From contig PYST01000016.1 in NCBI GenBank assembly GCA_003049485.1, positions 124,434 to 188,433 on the forward strand: a stretch of DNA of 64,000 nt. The letters are read 5' to 3'. The position numbers and the translations under genes are program-made. Positions 53,308 to 64,000 of the stretch are shown piece by piece. The first letter of the stretch is position 1. Every line of letters begins with the position of its first letter. The notes beneath the pieces are model-generated. The model saw only the letters and a list, made by a program, of their open reading frames with translations. It did not search any database and was not told the origin of the DNA. This stretch comes from Ophioceras dolichostomum. Taxonomy: Eukaryota > Ascomycota > Sordariomycetes > Magnaporthales > Ophioceraceae.

Positions 53308-56300
53308 TCACAGCACATACCCCCCATTCCCCAGACAAGCCCACTCCCTCACCCCCGCGCTCTCCTCCAGCTCGACGCACCACCACAGCACCTCCTTCGC
53401 CCTGTCCAGCTGCCCGCTCTCCTCGTACGCCCTCGCGAGCGCGAACCACGCCTCCGAGTTGTTCCACGCCGTCCCCAGCTTCGTCAGGCCCGACAGCAGC
53501 GCGTACGCGCGGTCCCTCGCCGCCAGCCGGTCCGCCTCCGGCAGCGACGACGCCTTGTAGGGCGGGGGCAGCTCCGCTCCTCCACCGCCTGTTGCGGCGC
53601 CGGTTGGTGGTGGTGGTGACTCTGGGTCCGCCGCCGACGTGGTGGAAGAATTGGCCGACGATGATAATAATAAGCCTTTGTCGCGGCCGCCGCCGCGTGA
53701 TCCTTTTTTCGCTTTGCTGTTGGAGCGCCCGAAGCCGAGCGGCTCTGAGGGGAGCGGTGAGGGCTCGATTCTTCTCGAAACGGTTGCACCGTTTGTCGCG
53801 AGCGTGATGGTTTCGCCCAGATCGTTGCTGACCGGGATCTCCTTCGTCGACTCGGTCGAGAGGGCCGGGGTGCCGCCGGTGAGGTTCAAGCCGGGGATTG
53901 GAGGTGGGGGAGGCAGCTTCTCGGTGTATATGTCAAGGAGAATGTTGGAGAGGCCAACGATGGCAACTGGGTGGTTGGGGAAATGAGTCAGGGCCGACTC
54001 AAAGTCGGAGCGAGCTGAGTAGGGAACGCCCTTGGCCACATCAAGGTTGCCCATCTATTTTGTTTCGGTAGTAGATTCGCGTCAGCAACCATGTCCAGGG
54101 ACATTTAAAAAAACGAAATTAGAAGCCACGGAAATACTGACCTCTGCCCAGACATCACCCCAAAGTTCCTCGATGCTCTTACTGTTCGCCCAACCAGGCT
54201 CACCGAGCGACATAGACGCGTTCTTGGTGGCCTCCGACTCGAGGCCCTGGACCAGGCGCTGCGCCTCCGCGACGGCGGCCTTAGCATCCTCGTAGAGCGC
54301 CGCCCGGCGGTAGAACCCGGCAATCATGAGCCAGACCCTGACGAGGATCGCCCCGCGTCGCCGCTGCTCATGCGCCGTCGGGAACTGCACCAGCGGCAGC
54401 AGCCTAGAGTTGAACTCGATCGAGGCACCCCCGGCTGCGGAGACCTCGGCCGCGAAGTCCGAGTGGCTGCCGCCGCCCAGGCCAGGCGAAACCGGGTGCA
54501 AGCCCTTGCCGGACGAGGCGACCGAGCCGGTGTGCGAGATGGTCCGCGCAAGCGACACGGGCGGGCCGGCTGAGGGCGACCGCTTGCCTGGAGTGGCGGC
54601 GAAGAAGTCGATCGCCGACGAAGGCGCATCGCCCATGGGCGTGAAGTAGCTCTCGCCGTCCACAACTGTGGCCTGGGGCTGCAGTGGTGCCGGCCCAAGA
54701 CTTGCGGCGCGACGGCGTGAGGCGGCACTGCTGTCCCTCTTACGCAGGCTGTGTCGTTTACCGGACTGACTCCTTCGCCTATCGGAGATGGTGGCCGATT
54801 TGCGCGACTGGCGTGCGTCTGACGTAGTGCCGTTTTCGTATGTGATCTGTATCGTAGGCGCATGGCTGCTGGCCACAGTCTGCATCGTTTGAGGCCGCGA
54901 GTCGATGGTGGTCAGCGTTGTCTGCTTCGTGACTGGTCGTCGGGACCTTTCCGACCGACTCCCAAAAATGCTGCCCTTGATGCTGCGAATGGTCCCCGCC
55001 GAGCTCTTGGGAACCTCCCGTAGTGTTTCTGACGGAGTTGCTGAGAGCCCCTTGGTTTGTACGTTCCCGAACAGTCGAGTGAAAAGGCTCAGGAGCTCCA
55101 AGCTAGCATTGACCGCAACCTTGGGCCCTTCCAACAGCTCGACAAGAGCCAGTTGCGTCATCTTAACCTCCAGGATACCCTCCTTTTCAAAGTCATCCAT
55201 CTCGTCCACAAGGCCCCTTCCAGAGGCTTCGTCATCCCTCTCGGGCTTGGCCTCGGCCTCGTTCAGGTGGTCACTCCGAAACACGTTCTCGGTGCCGAAG
55301 AGCACCGAAGGGTGCTGGAACTGCTCAAAAGCACCCTCGCAGGCTCGCGCAGCAAGCACGAAGTCCTGCCGGGCACTCAGCAATAGAGACAAGAGGTGCC
55401 AGACAGGGATCAGTGACCTCTGCTGCCAACAGGCCCCGTTATAGAGGTCCGCCTGTTCGACGCCGTTGGTCTTACCAAGGAGCAGGGCCGTCTTGGCCAG
55501 CTCGATTGCCGAAGACAGCTCCCTCTGCTCAGCCAGTAGTGTGCCCAGCGCGAAGACGCTCCTGACGTCGCCCAAGGACCCCAGGTCTGCCGATAGCGAC
55601 TTCTTGAAGCATCGTATCGCCTTGAGCTGGATCTCCCCCCTTGCAGCCGAGTCGTACGTCATCCGAGCCCACTGAGCATGTGCTAGCCCGATGGCCTGCC
55701 ACGAACGGGCGAGGACTTTGGGAGGGACCACCTCGCCAACCGCGCTCACGGCGCTCTCATCTTCCCTCAGAGGACTGATGGACTCGCTCTGTCCCGACTG
55801 AGCGAACGGCGTCTTCCCCACGAAGTCTTCCAGCTCCGCCGCCAGGTCTCTTGCCTGCTCGGCGGCTTCTCGGTGGCCGTACCTGCAAAGCACGGCGATG
55901 CACGTACACATGGTCTCGAGGACCGTGGCCTCGGGGTCCAGGCTCGGCTCTTGGTGGCCAGTTTTCTGTACTCTCGCCTTGCCCTTCTTGACGAGCTCCA
56001 AATACGAGCCGAACGCCTTCAGGGCCAGATCAAACTCGGCGACGGCCACGTGGACCACAAAAAGGTTCCGCAAGATCGCGGTCGAGTGGTACGTCTTCAT
56101 GGAACAGCGGTAGAGCGTCTCGAGGACTCCGCGGCTCATGGATTCCCTCCCGCCGGATCCCAGGTCATGCTCGCGCCAGCCCCGTCCGCACAGGATGCCC
56201 CAGTTCTGGGCGAGCAGCCGTACGAACTCCTCGACCTCCTCCCTTTCCTCATCCGCCCGCGGGAACTCGGTCTCGTTGAGCAGTAGCACCTCGTACGCGA

Positions 56301-57432
56301 CCTCGACTTTCTTCAGTTCCGCCCGAAGCTGGCTCCTAGCCGATGAATCAGTAGACCCCGGGGCGATGAAGCCGGTGGGGAAAGGCAGATCACGCTCCAC
56401 GATGACTGACAATGCTGAGTAGTACTGGCCCCATATCTCACGGCGTGGAACGGAGCCGCGGAAGCCGAAGCCGCCTGCGACGGGGGCGCCTTTCGGGCCC
56501 TCCCAGTACCTGGCCCACGACCGGAAGCAGGCCAGACTGGCTGGGTCGTCCAAGCTGGCCTTGCCCTTCTCAAGGGAGTGGCTGAAGAGCATACAGAATT
56601 CGGTCAGGAACAGCTCCGACCAGTACCTCAGCTGCTTGCCGGATTCCTGGTAGGACCAAGACGTAGGCAGTGGTGGGATGCCGCCCCTGAACACGAGCAG
56701 CGCCTCGGCCCCGTTGCCGTTGCGAGCGAGACAGTTGGCGACCAGGTACGCTGCCTTGATGGCACATACCCTTGTCCACTCGGAGGCCGAGGCGGCGCCC
56801 CCGTTCGACTCCTCGAAACCCTTTGGCAGTCGGATGGACGCGAGGTTGTACTCCCCGACGACCCAGTGCAACCAACCGACACAGACCTGGGCCTGGAACC
56901 TGTCCTCCGGGTATGACTCCTCGCCGTCGATGGCGGTCAGCAGCTTCGGCAGCTGGCTGGAGACCTCAAGGTCCTTCGCGGACATGGCGGTGACCGGCCT
57001 CGTAGCGGGCGAGACGTTTCGGGAGTTCTTCTCGATGGAGCATTCGATCTCGGCAGTCAGGGCAAGACCTAGAGTAGGGGACCGAAGGGCAACGGTGGGT
57101 GAGATGGGTCAGTCACAGCCTCAAACACAAGCAAATCTCCGGGTTCGTGGGGCACCATTGTCTGATCAAGGGGGGTCGCAAGGGAGGAAGAGGTGGTCTT
57201 TCGTACATGCTCGGTCTGGCGCATGCTTTCGCACTTTGCGGACCAGCTCTGGGACGTCGTCCCAGTTCCCCTGGCTACGAGCATTGTCGAGCTGCTGCAC
57301 ATAGTGGGCGGCTTTCTGCTGCACGTGGCGCGGCACAAAACGGTGGCGATGTGTCGTTAGCAAGCTGGGATTCGAACCCGCTTTCGCGGAAGTTGCTGTG
57401 ACGGCTGCAGCACTCAGATCGCTTACACTCAT
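53308..57432 (-). CDS. YPP1: Ypp1/TTC7-type TPR protein (PI4-kinase plasma-membrane adaptor)
   Basis: In yeast Ypp1 links the PI4-kinase Stt4 to the Efr3 membrane anchor, so the product should act at plasma-membrane PI4P patches. Proposed exons: 57432-57207, 57068-54142, 54054-53308 (1299 aa). Intron 1: GTACGA donor, CTCTAG acceptor, phase 1, giving KHAPDRACLALTAEIECS. Intron 2: GTCAGT/AAATAG, phase 0, giving LWGDVWAE-MGNLDVAKGV. TPR-type helical pairs are visible across the middle (for example LARSWQAIGLAHAQWARM, VFALGTLLAEQRELSSAIELAK) and at the end (SDFESALTHFPNHPVAIVG; SEAWFALARAYEESGQLDRAKEVLWWCVE). Ser/Arg-rich disordered inserts lie near residues 740-900 and in the last exon. TTC7 proteins share this length and the conserved C-terminal TPRs. 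Start is the first ATG of an open frame. Head-to-head with RIX1. Confidence 0.9.
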
Positions 57433-58524
57433 GGCGTCTTTGGTATTTCAACCTCGAAATCAAACGAGCGGTCGGGGAGAAACCCAGAAGAGAGGAATGG
57501 GCGGGATGAGAGGCAGAGAACACTAGCTGCTGCTCTCGAGAATGGCGGTGGGGAGCGGTGAGGAGGAGCCGTCGTCGTTAGGAAGGAGAGAGGGAAGGGA
57601 GGCCTCGGTCGATGCTATGATTGCATCTCGCTTTCCTTTAAGTTCTGTTGGGATACGTGTGTGTTTGTGGAAAGCAATGACGACGGGACGTTCCGGGAAC
57701 GAGGCCGGCAGTCACGAATCTTCCACCAGATCAATTGCTGCTCTTCTCTCTGTCTCTATCTCTCGGGAGTCTGCAGGTACGATAAGTGCACATACATAAA
57801 GAGCGGCCGGGAAGAAAAGGAACACCGGGTTGTTTATGACAGCACCATCTGCTCAGAAAAAAAGTGTCGACGTCCAATGAAATGTGCAGGTAATCCTAGC
57901 GACAATGACGGCGCCACTTCTGATGCCGCCAACGAACCGGGGGGGCAAGCTGAGGTTATGACGGCTGGGTCGCGGTCTCTAACGATCATGCCTGAGGACC
58001 CACTGAAACCCCCTGTAGCATCCCGCCTCAGGGCCTGAGATCTCGACCAGTAGGGCATTTAAAGCGCCACATTTATCGCCAGACCCAAGCCACTTTTGTG
58101 CCGTTGTGAGAGTTTACATATGTGGAAAATTTCACCACCCACCATCATCATCAATAACATCATGACAATCATCATCAACCCCGAGCATCATTCCGCCTCT
58201 GGCCATTGGGGGACATATCCTGAACCCTATCGTGTGCTCTTTTATTAGGAGCACTTCTCAGATTTCAGTTTCTCAGGAAAACCGGCCCATTGCGGCCCGT
58301 GGCCCGCGAATAACGCACAAGCACGGCTGAACAACACGCTAACATGCCGAGAGCTCTGGATCTTTTATGTGTGGTGTAAAAGTTTGAGATCGGGTGTGAG
58401 CAATCGGGATTGTAGCATTTCCTGTTAGGTCATCCATAAGCCTAACAGTGAAACAAAACCCTTGAGGACAGAAAGAAACATCATACTTCCACCACGTCAG
58501 TCTAAAAGACTGTACTTTAAAAGG
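57433..58524. other. Divergent promoter region of YPP1 and RIX1
   Basis: A 1.1-kb region that holds both promoters. A plus-strand frame at 57542-58038 has no domain. ATC/TCA-rich repeats occur near 58142-58190. No RNA gene seen. Confidence 0.6.
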
Positions 58525-61134
58525 ATGGCAGCACATCCGGATCTGCGGGTGTTGTGCCGGAAACTCACCTCAACCGCACCCGACGACCTTCTAAGTGTGT
58601 GTCCGAGCTTGGTGAACCATGTGCTTCGATGTGGCAGCAGCCTCTCCGCCGCTGCGGCTGAGCAACGGCAACAGAATAAGCAGCCCAAGGACACTGCTGC
58701 TGTTGCCGCCGCCGCCGCCGCAAACGAGACGCCGTTGTTGGTGCACAAGCTCAAGACGCACATCAACACATTACTAAATGGCAGGACACCGGCTAGCCGG
58801 TTTGCTGGGTTGGTGCTGGCTAAATCTGTCATCGATGTTGGTGGGTGGGAGTGCCTGAGGACTTCAGAGCCCTGGGTGCGCGGACTCTTGTCCATTCTCC
58901 AGGTACATATAGCCCCTTGTTGCCCCTGTTCGTTTCCGCCATGGTGGTAGCGTCCTAGTCACGTAACAACGACATCGAAGTAACGCCAATAATGCCCTGA
59001 CTGACTGACGTTATATTTCCAGAAACCGGATCCAATCTCCTCCAAAGAGCTTTGTGTCGTAGCCCTGACAAAGATCTACTCCCTGCTTCAGGAGTATCCC
59101 ACCCTGGTGAGGGAAATAGCAACCCCAACGGTTCCTACCTTCGTCACGGCGTGCCTCCAGCTGCTGAAGCCCCCAGCTCCCAGTAAGCCCGCAAGAGTGA
59201 CCACAGACTTTGTCGAGACGGCGCTGAGTGCCCTTTCGGTTCTGTTCCCGCTCTATCCCACCACCATCCGGCCCTTCACGGGCCAGATCAGGGCCATCGT
59301 CCGGCCGTACTTGGCACCTACCTCGTCGGACCCGGCGTCAGTGCCTCATAGTCTGAGGCGCTGCTCCCGTCGGCTGGCCGTTCTGCTGCATCATACCGCC
59401 CCGAAGAGCACTCACGCCGAGGAGTGGTCAAAACATCTTGACTCCCTCATCAGGGATGGCCACAGCACCGCCGATCAGGTATTTCGCGCAGTGCAGGAGT
59501 CTTGGGAGCCTTCTTCAACATTCGCTCGGGGCAACGTCTCCTCTGACGGTGAACCTCACGGAGGAGGCGCTCTCCTAGAAGAGCTGCCGGCCTGGTCAGG
59601 CCTATCAGCCGGGGCTCAGCGACTGGTCGGCCTGTTAGAGAGTATATCCGAATGCCTCGACACGCCCACCAGGTGCTCCGTCGCGCTCCCCATTGCGGCC
59701 CTGACCGACCTGGCGTCGCGAATCCTCCTCGTGATGCCTCCACCGCCCGGAGTCCAGGAACGCGATCTGCGCGAGATGCTCTTGAACCCAAGCATCGGCC
59801 GCGAGGAGAAAGATGAGCTGTGGAGTGCCCTACACGAGATCCATGTCGCTGTCGTGCGGCTCCTGACTGCTCTGGTACTGCGACTGGACAGCAATGCGCT
59901 GCCTTTAGCATCGGATTTGCTGGATCAAGCCGTCAGAGCGCTGACCTCGGGTGGGAGCGTTGACTCCAATAATCCCCCCCTTGCCCCAGCTCTGACGAGG
60001 GAAACCACGTTTGTCCTGATACGCGAGCTGCTGGTGATCTGCGGCCCGACGCTGCCGAAGATTTCGGTCGACTCACTGGGTCCCGTCATCCACACCTGCT
60101 CCCGCGACCTGCTGGCCGCAAGCGGTTTCTTGCCCGAGGAAAGGACCCTATCGGACCCATCTCAAGGCGCGTCCAAGAACGGAACAAGGCCAAACGGCGG
60201 AACCGGAGGCGCACTTGCCAACGCAGACCTCTTCCTGCCTCCTACTGCCACGAGCAAGGACTCGTCGCCAGGCTCTGCTGCTGCTCGTCGAGCGGCTCGC
60301 ATCCCGCTCGAGCCCAGCCACATGGCCGCCGCAGAGGCCCTGCTCGAGGCCCTGCTCTCCCTCGTACCCCAGGCGCACCTCAAGAAGGCGGACCGCGCCC
60401 TGCTAGACCGCACCGCCATCCTCTCGCGCAACAAGGCCGCCATGGTAGCCAGCGTGCTGCACCCGTACATGGACAGGAGCGGCCGGTTGTTCGCCAACAC
60501 GATGCCCTTCCTCGTGCGGCAGTTCCCGCACGACGCCGACGTCGAGATACTCCGGACAAACCTGCGCACGAAGCCGCAGTATTATGGAAACGTGTTCGCC
60601 TCCTCCTCTCGGGGTACCGCTACCGACGACAAAGATGAAGATGATAAGGATGAGGAGGACGGTGCGCCTGTGGGGGAGGACGCCAACGTCTCCGTCGTGA
60701 CTGCGCTCCGCAGCGAGCGCAGAGGTGACAGCGCACAACAAGCTGCTGGCTTTCCCTCTCATGGCGACGCTGCCGCGGGCGGTTTTGCGAGACACTTTGA
60801 GAGCTCGCGTATGGAGGAGGTCGACAAAGAAAAGCTCGACGCACCGTCGTCCGGTCATGCCACGGCTCCGTTCGTGCCCCTGACGCTGAAGCGCAAGATA
60901 GAAGAAAACACAGAGGAAAGTGTCGTCGTGGTACCTTCCAAAAGACAGGACAAAGGGAAATCGCCCGAGCTGGAGGACGACGCGGGAGAGCGGACCATCG
61001 AAGTCGCCGTGGATGATGCTGGTGACGGCGATGGCGACGGCGGCAGCGGCAGCGATAGTGACGAGAGCGTACATCTCCAGATGGTGCTCGACGATGATGA
61101 AGATGAAGAAGAGGACGATGATAGTGAGCAGTGA
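58525..61134 (+). CDS. RIX1: Pre-rRNA-processing protein Rix1 (PELP1 homologue)
   Basis: Subunit of the nuclear Rix1-Ipi1-Ipi3 complex that recruits Rea1 to pre-60S particles and is needed for ITS2 processing. Proposed exons: 58525-58902 and 59023-61134 (829 aa), phase 0, donor GTACAT, branch CTGAC, acceptor TTCCAG, giving LLSILQ-KPDPISSKELCVVALTKIY. The N-terminal half is all-helical (HEAT/ARM type): LLVHKLKTHINTLLNGRTPASRFAGLVLAKSVIDVGGW, then SLLQEYPTLVREIATPTVPTFVTACLQLL. A poly-Ala stretch lies at about residues 58-71. The C-terminal quarter is disordered and strongly acidic (DDKDEDDKDEEDG, DDDEDEEEDDDSEQ), with a basic KRKIEE/KRQDKGK stretch that could be a nuclear signal. The acidic tail matches the family's general design. 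Confidence 0.92.
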
Positions 61135-61947
61135 ACTCCGAGTTATAGAGACGGAGAGTTGCTACTTTTTTTCGACTATTGCCCTTCTCTTTGATTGTCC
61201 ATCCTTATTTCTCTTCCCGATATATACTATATATCCGAGAAGGCTGGTATCTCTCTCTCTGTTAAGTCAGGACGCAAGAAAAGCAATGTGAAAGCAAGAG
61301 GCATCATCTTTTCATGGTAGATCTCCTTCTCCAGCCAGACTCCTCAAGGGTATTCCATTTCCAGTCCAATCTCATTTCCACTTTGCTGTCGCGATTGCGA
61401 AATTCCGGCCCATATCTACCTCCCTAAGTAAAGCAGGTGTACCTCCGTGTATGCTCCTTATCTGTTGTAGATGTGCATTGCAGTGCCGCCAGATCCTCAG
61501 CGAAGCCTCTCAAATTCCCATCTCCCATCTTCCTTCCCCACGACATTGACAAAAAAATGCATGCCATTATTTAGAAAAGAAGAAAATAATAATAGCAATT
61601 AGAACAAGCTTCAGTGCAAATTCCGGGTCATTGCGGAGCTTCTTCCGCTCCCGCATAAATGCAATGAAGACTACCTATCTATCCCCATAGAGGCAAAGAC
61701 CTGGCTGTTGAAATGAGAAAATGGCGTATGAAAGATGGGCTCAAAGTAGGGGAAAGAAAAGGATACCGAGAGCAGGAGGAGGACGAGGAAGATGACGAGG
61801 TTGAGGATGAGGGGAAGACGTAAGAGGGGAGCTCGGCCGAGGTGCCAATTGAGTAGATAGAATACCTAGGTAGGTACCTACCCACAGTCTTCCTCTCGTC
61901 GGACTCAACCCCCTAACCCCCTAACCCTCAATCCCTACTCCTACCCC
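61135..61947. other. Convergent intergenic region between RIX1 and WW-domain gene
   Basis: 0.8 kb of AT-richer DNA with TATATACTATATAT near 61221-61234 (probably in the RIX1 trailer), an ACCTAGGTAGGTACCTACC palindrome near 61864-61882 and a CCCTAA-like stretch at about 61909-61929. No gene is supported. Confidence 0.65.
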
Positions 61948-62949
61948 TCAGTCCCTCAACCACGCCCTCCTCTTCTCCTCTTTCTTCGCCTTCCTCTTCT
62001 CCTTGTACGCCTTCAGCTCGCCCTTGGTCAGCCTCTTGCACGCGCGCTCGGCCTTGAGGCTGCGGCCGTCGTGCGAGTTCGCCGCGGCGTCGACGTCGAA
62101 GAACGCGTTGAGCTGGCGCCGCGACTTGGCCTCGTCGCCGTGCCACTGCGGCCCCTGGTCCGGCCGCTGATGCTGCTGGCCCGTGAGGCGGTTGAAGTAG
62201 TGGCGGCCACCCGACTGGTACAGGTGTTCGTGGTCGGGCGCCCCTGGTGGTGGCACCAGGCCATCGGAGAAAGTAGCGGTAGCCGCCTCGCCGCCGGAGT
62301 CCGCGTCTGCCCCGTCCGCCGCCCCCGCCCCCGCCGCACCTTTTGCGTACCACGCGTTCGGGTCGTAGTCGCCGTGGATCGCGGGGTTGTAGCCGCCCGC
62401 GACGGTGGGGGGTGGTGGTGGCGGGAGGGGAGCAGGCGCCGCGGTGGTGGGTGCTGTGGTTCCGGGGGCGGCAGGCTGTGCGGCGGCGGCTTGCGCTTCC
62501 CGGGGAGATACGCGCGGATTCTCCCAGGTTGTCTGGCCTGTGAAGCGGTTGTAGAAGAAGTACGCCTGGCTGGTCGCGTCCCACTGGAAGTCCCAGCCGT
62601 CGTCTTCGGGCTGCGGGGCAGGTTCGCTCGGGAGCGGGGGTGGCGGCGCGTCTTTGGGTTCTGCGGCAGCGGCTTCGGGGTCGGCTTTGTCTTTCGTCGT
62701 AGATGGCGGTGATGAGGGGGGACGTGACAATGATGGCGATATGATCTCCCCTTCTTCTTGTTCTTCTTCTTCTTCGTTGAGTTGTGATTGCAACGCCGGT
62801 TTCGTCGGCTCAGCAAAAGCTTCATCTTCGCGGGACTGGACTTCGGTCCCGTCTAGCGTGTGCGTGGAATCTTCCCCCTCAGCCGGCCGCCACGTTGGCT
62901 CGGCAGTCGCTGGGTCTGTTGCGGCTTGGGTGCCGCTCGGTGAGGCCAT
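61948..62949 (-). CDS. WW-domain protein with basic C-terminal helix
   Basis: WW domains bind proline-rich ligands, often in splicing or transcription. Single exon, 333 aa. Residues 1-115 are acidic and Pro/Ser-rich, including a Glu run (about 59-67) and PPPPLPSEPAP. The WW domain is at about 117-146: DGWDFQWDATSQAYFFYNRF...TTWENP, with both signature Trp and the central Tyr/Phe triplet. A second weaker WW-like piece reads HEHLYQSGGRHYFNRLTGQ (about 243-261) and lacks the first Trp. The C terminus (about 275-333) is a conserved-looking charged helix: RRQLNAFFDVDAAANSH, then LTKGELKAYKEKRKAKKEEK. A nuclear RNA-processing role is an inference from this pairing of WW domain and Lys/Arg/Glu helix. 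Exact orthologue not recognised. Confidence 0.85.
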   Translation of the reverse strand: MASPSGTQAATDPATAEPTWRPAEGEDSTHTLDGTEVQSREDEAFAEPTKPALQSQLNEEEEEQEEGEIISPSLSRPPSSPPSTTKDKADPEAAAAEPKDAPPPPLPSEPAPQPEDDGWDFQWDATSQAYFFYNRFTGQTTWENPRVSPREAQAAAAQPAAPGTTAPTTAAPAPLPPPPPPTVAGGYNPAIHGDYDPNAWYAKGAAGAGAADGADADSGGEAATATFSDGLVPPPGAPDHEHLYQSGGRHYFNRLTGQQHQRPDQGPQWHGDEAKSRRQLNAFFDVDAAANSHDGRSLKAERACKRLTKGELKAYKEKRKAKKEEKRRAWLRD

Positions 62950-64000
62950 GGTAGAAGCCGCGCAAAGTCTGGCGAAACTAAAGGGTTGATCTCTAACTAA
63001 GACCGGCGACCTTGTAAAGGCCCGATTTTGGGTCGTTCCCTAGTGGCCGTATGAGTTTTTTGTTGTTACGAAGAATAGGGAATAGGGCACGATCAGGTTA
63101 GAACCTCTGATCATGGCGATGTCTGAGATTTGGCTTGATGGCAGGGCGAGAGACTGCCGAGTCAGGAAAAGCTCTCGTTCCACCTGGAGACCGTAGCTTC
63201 TAATATCTTGAAGGTCTGAAAGTAGGAAGTTGCAGCTGAGGTCGAGGTCGAAGAAGTGGAGGTGATGATGGAAGCCCCATTTTTTCGGGAGTTGGCAGGA
63301 CAGGGGTTGCAGCAGGGGCTGAAGTGCTGAATTCACCACTCTGCATGACGCCATGTGTGGAGGACGGAAAACAACAGCCAGAAATAACATCCCGATTACC
63401 CTCAATGACACACAATCCCTTTGTTCTGATATTCCCTTTGTTTTCCCCTTCACTTTGAATCTAAGTCGTCCAGTTAGCACTTTCGCAAGTTAGTAATGTA
63501 TCTTTTCCTCCCCTTCAGTTCATCCCATGTTCAGTTCCCTTCTGTTCCTGCATCATGATGGCATTGAAAGCCAGCTGAAGAATAAAAGAGTCTCGTGGAC
63601 CATAAGAGAGGCGCCGACATGCATGCGTTTTCGTGTCGTACCTCGTGTATACGAGGTGTACAGGTACAAGGTATACAAGCTGGCTTCAAAGCCTCCACGC
63701 TGTCGCGGCCAGTTAAAGTGAATAAGTGGTCGATCTTTTCAGCGAGAAACTCCCTTTCTACCACGTCTATACCTTCTACCGCCAACACCCAAGGCCGAAA
63801 GCCAGCTCAGTGGCCACAGCTTAGCTCGAGGGACTTTCTCATTCCAACTCATTTCCATACGGCAGCTCGGATAGAAGCAGAGGAGGAGGCAGCGGTCCCA
63901 AGCCCAAGCTGGCTGGTCCTCTAGTCCGATCTGGCGAGGACGGCCTCATAATTAGAGAGATCGATCGGTGAGGCCGGCTGAAAATAGCAGTGGACAGGCG
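62950..64000. other. Intergenic region to window edge, no supportable gene
   Basis: Contains the WW-gene promoter. Open frames at 63040-63480 (minus) and 63595-63924 (plus) overlap other frames and show no domain. A TACGAGGTGTACAGGTACAAGGTATAC stretch near 63650 is mildly repetitive. Confidence 0.55.

Noticed and set aside
57355..57390. tRNA-like B box (GGTTCGAATCC on the minus strand)
   Set aside because: It lies in the first YPP1 exon, the T-stem does not pair properly, and no A box or cloverleaf could be found upstream.

Overview
The window is nuclear DNA of a filamentous ascomycete (Pezizomycotina, most likely Sordariomycetes; species not determined). The evidence is: GC-rich coding exons with short GT-AG introns (mostly 70-140 nt) carrying CTRAC branch points; fungal-only proteins (Nto1, Ypp1, Rix1, Cbp3, a Zn2Cys6 regulator with a fungal-trans domain); and several-kb pyrimidine-rich intergenic stretches. 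No operons, phage, CRISPR arrays, insertion sequences, rRNA or tRNA genes were seen. Fourteen protein-coding genes are supported. Exon joins were worked out by hand from splice signals and frame.

Layout. 1-3.4 kb: no gene. 3.4-7.8 kb (-): NuA3 histone-reader subunit Nto1. 11.1-13.9 kb (-): leucine-rich-repeat protein. 13.9-23.4 kb: 9.4 kb with no supportable gene. 23.4-24.5 kb (-): two-TM, probably mitochondrial membrane protein (TMEM223/TMEM70-like). 25.0-27.2 kb (-): family III CoA-transferase (CaiB/BaiF) protein. 27.2-31.1 kb: 4 kb divergent intergenic region. 31.1-35.8 kb (+): Zn2Cys6 transcription factor in eight exons. 36.7-38.05 kb (-): intradiol (catechol/hydroxyquinol-type) dioxygenase. 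38.9-41.9 kb (-): OPT oligopeptide transporter. 44.9-46.4 kb (+): mitochondrial beta-ketoacyl-ACP synthase. 46.6-47.5 kb (+): BTB/POZ protein with a problematic 5' end. 48.15-49.3 kb (+): Cbp3 assembly factor. 49.5-50.4 kb (-): dihydrofolate reductase. 50.6-52.95 kb (+): cytosolic glutamyl-tRNA synthetase, carrying an apparent one-base frameshift. 53.3-57.4 kb (-): Ypp1/TTC7. 58.5-61.1 kb (+): Rix1. 61.9-62.95 kb (-): WW-domain protein. 62.95-64 kb: no gene.

How the genes relate. Most are unrelated housekeeping genes. Three (ketoacyl synthase, Cbp3, TMEM223-like protein) point to mitochondrial lipoate/respiratory-chain biogenesis. Two serve translation and ribosome making (GluRS, Rix1). The accessory-looking part is 25-42 kb: a CoA-transferase-family protein, a zinc-cluster regulator, a ring-cleavage dioxygenase and a peptide transporter lie together and could form a small catabolic neighbourhood; this is inference from position only.

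Points to check first: the GluRS frameshift near 52,195; the TAG at codon 6 after the best-looking BTB start; the 612-nt intron that splits the zinc cluster; the duplicated N-terminal helices of the dioxygenase; the missing catalytic Asp in the CoA-transferase homologue; and two long poly-C tracts with assembly gaps, both in convergent intergenic regions.
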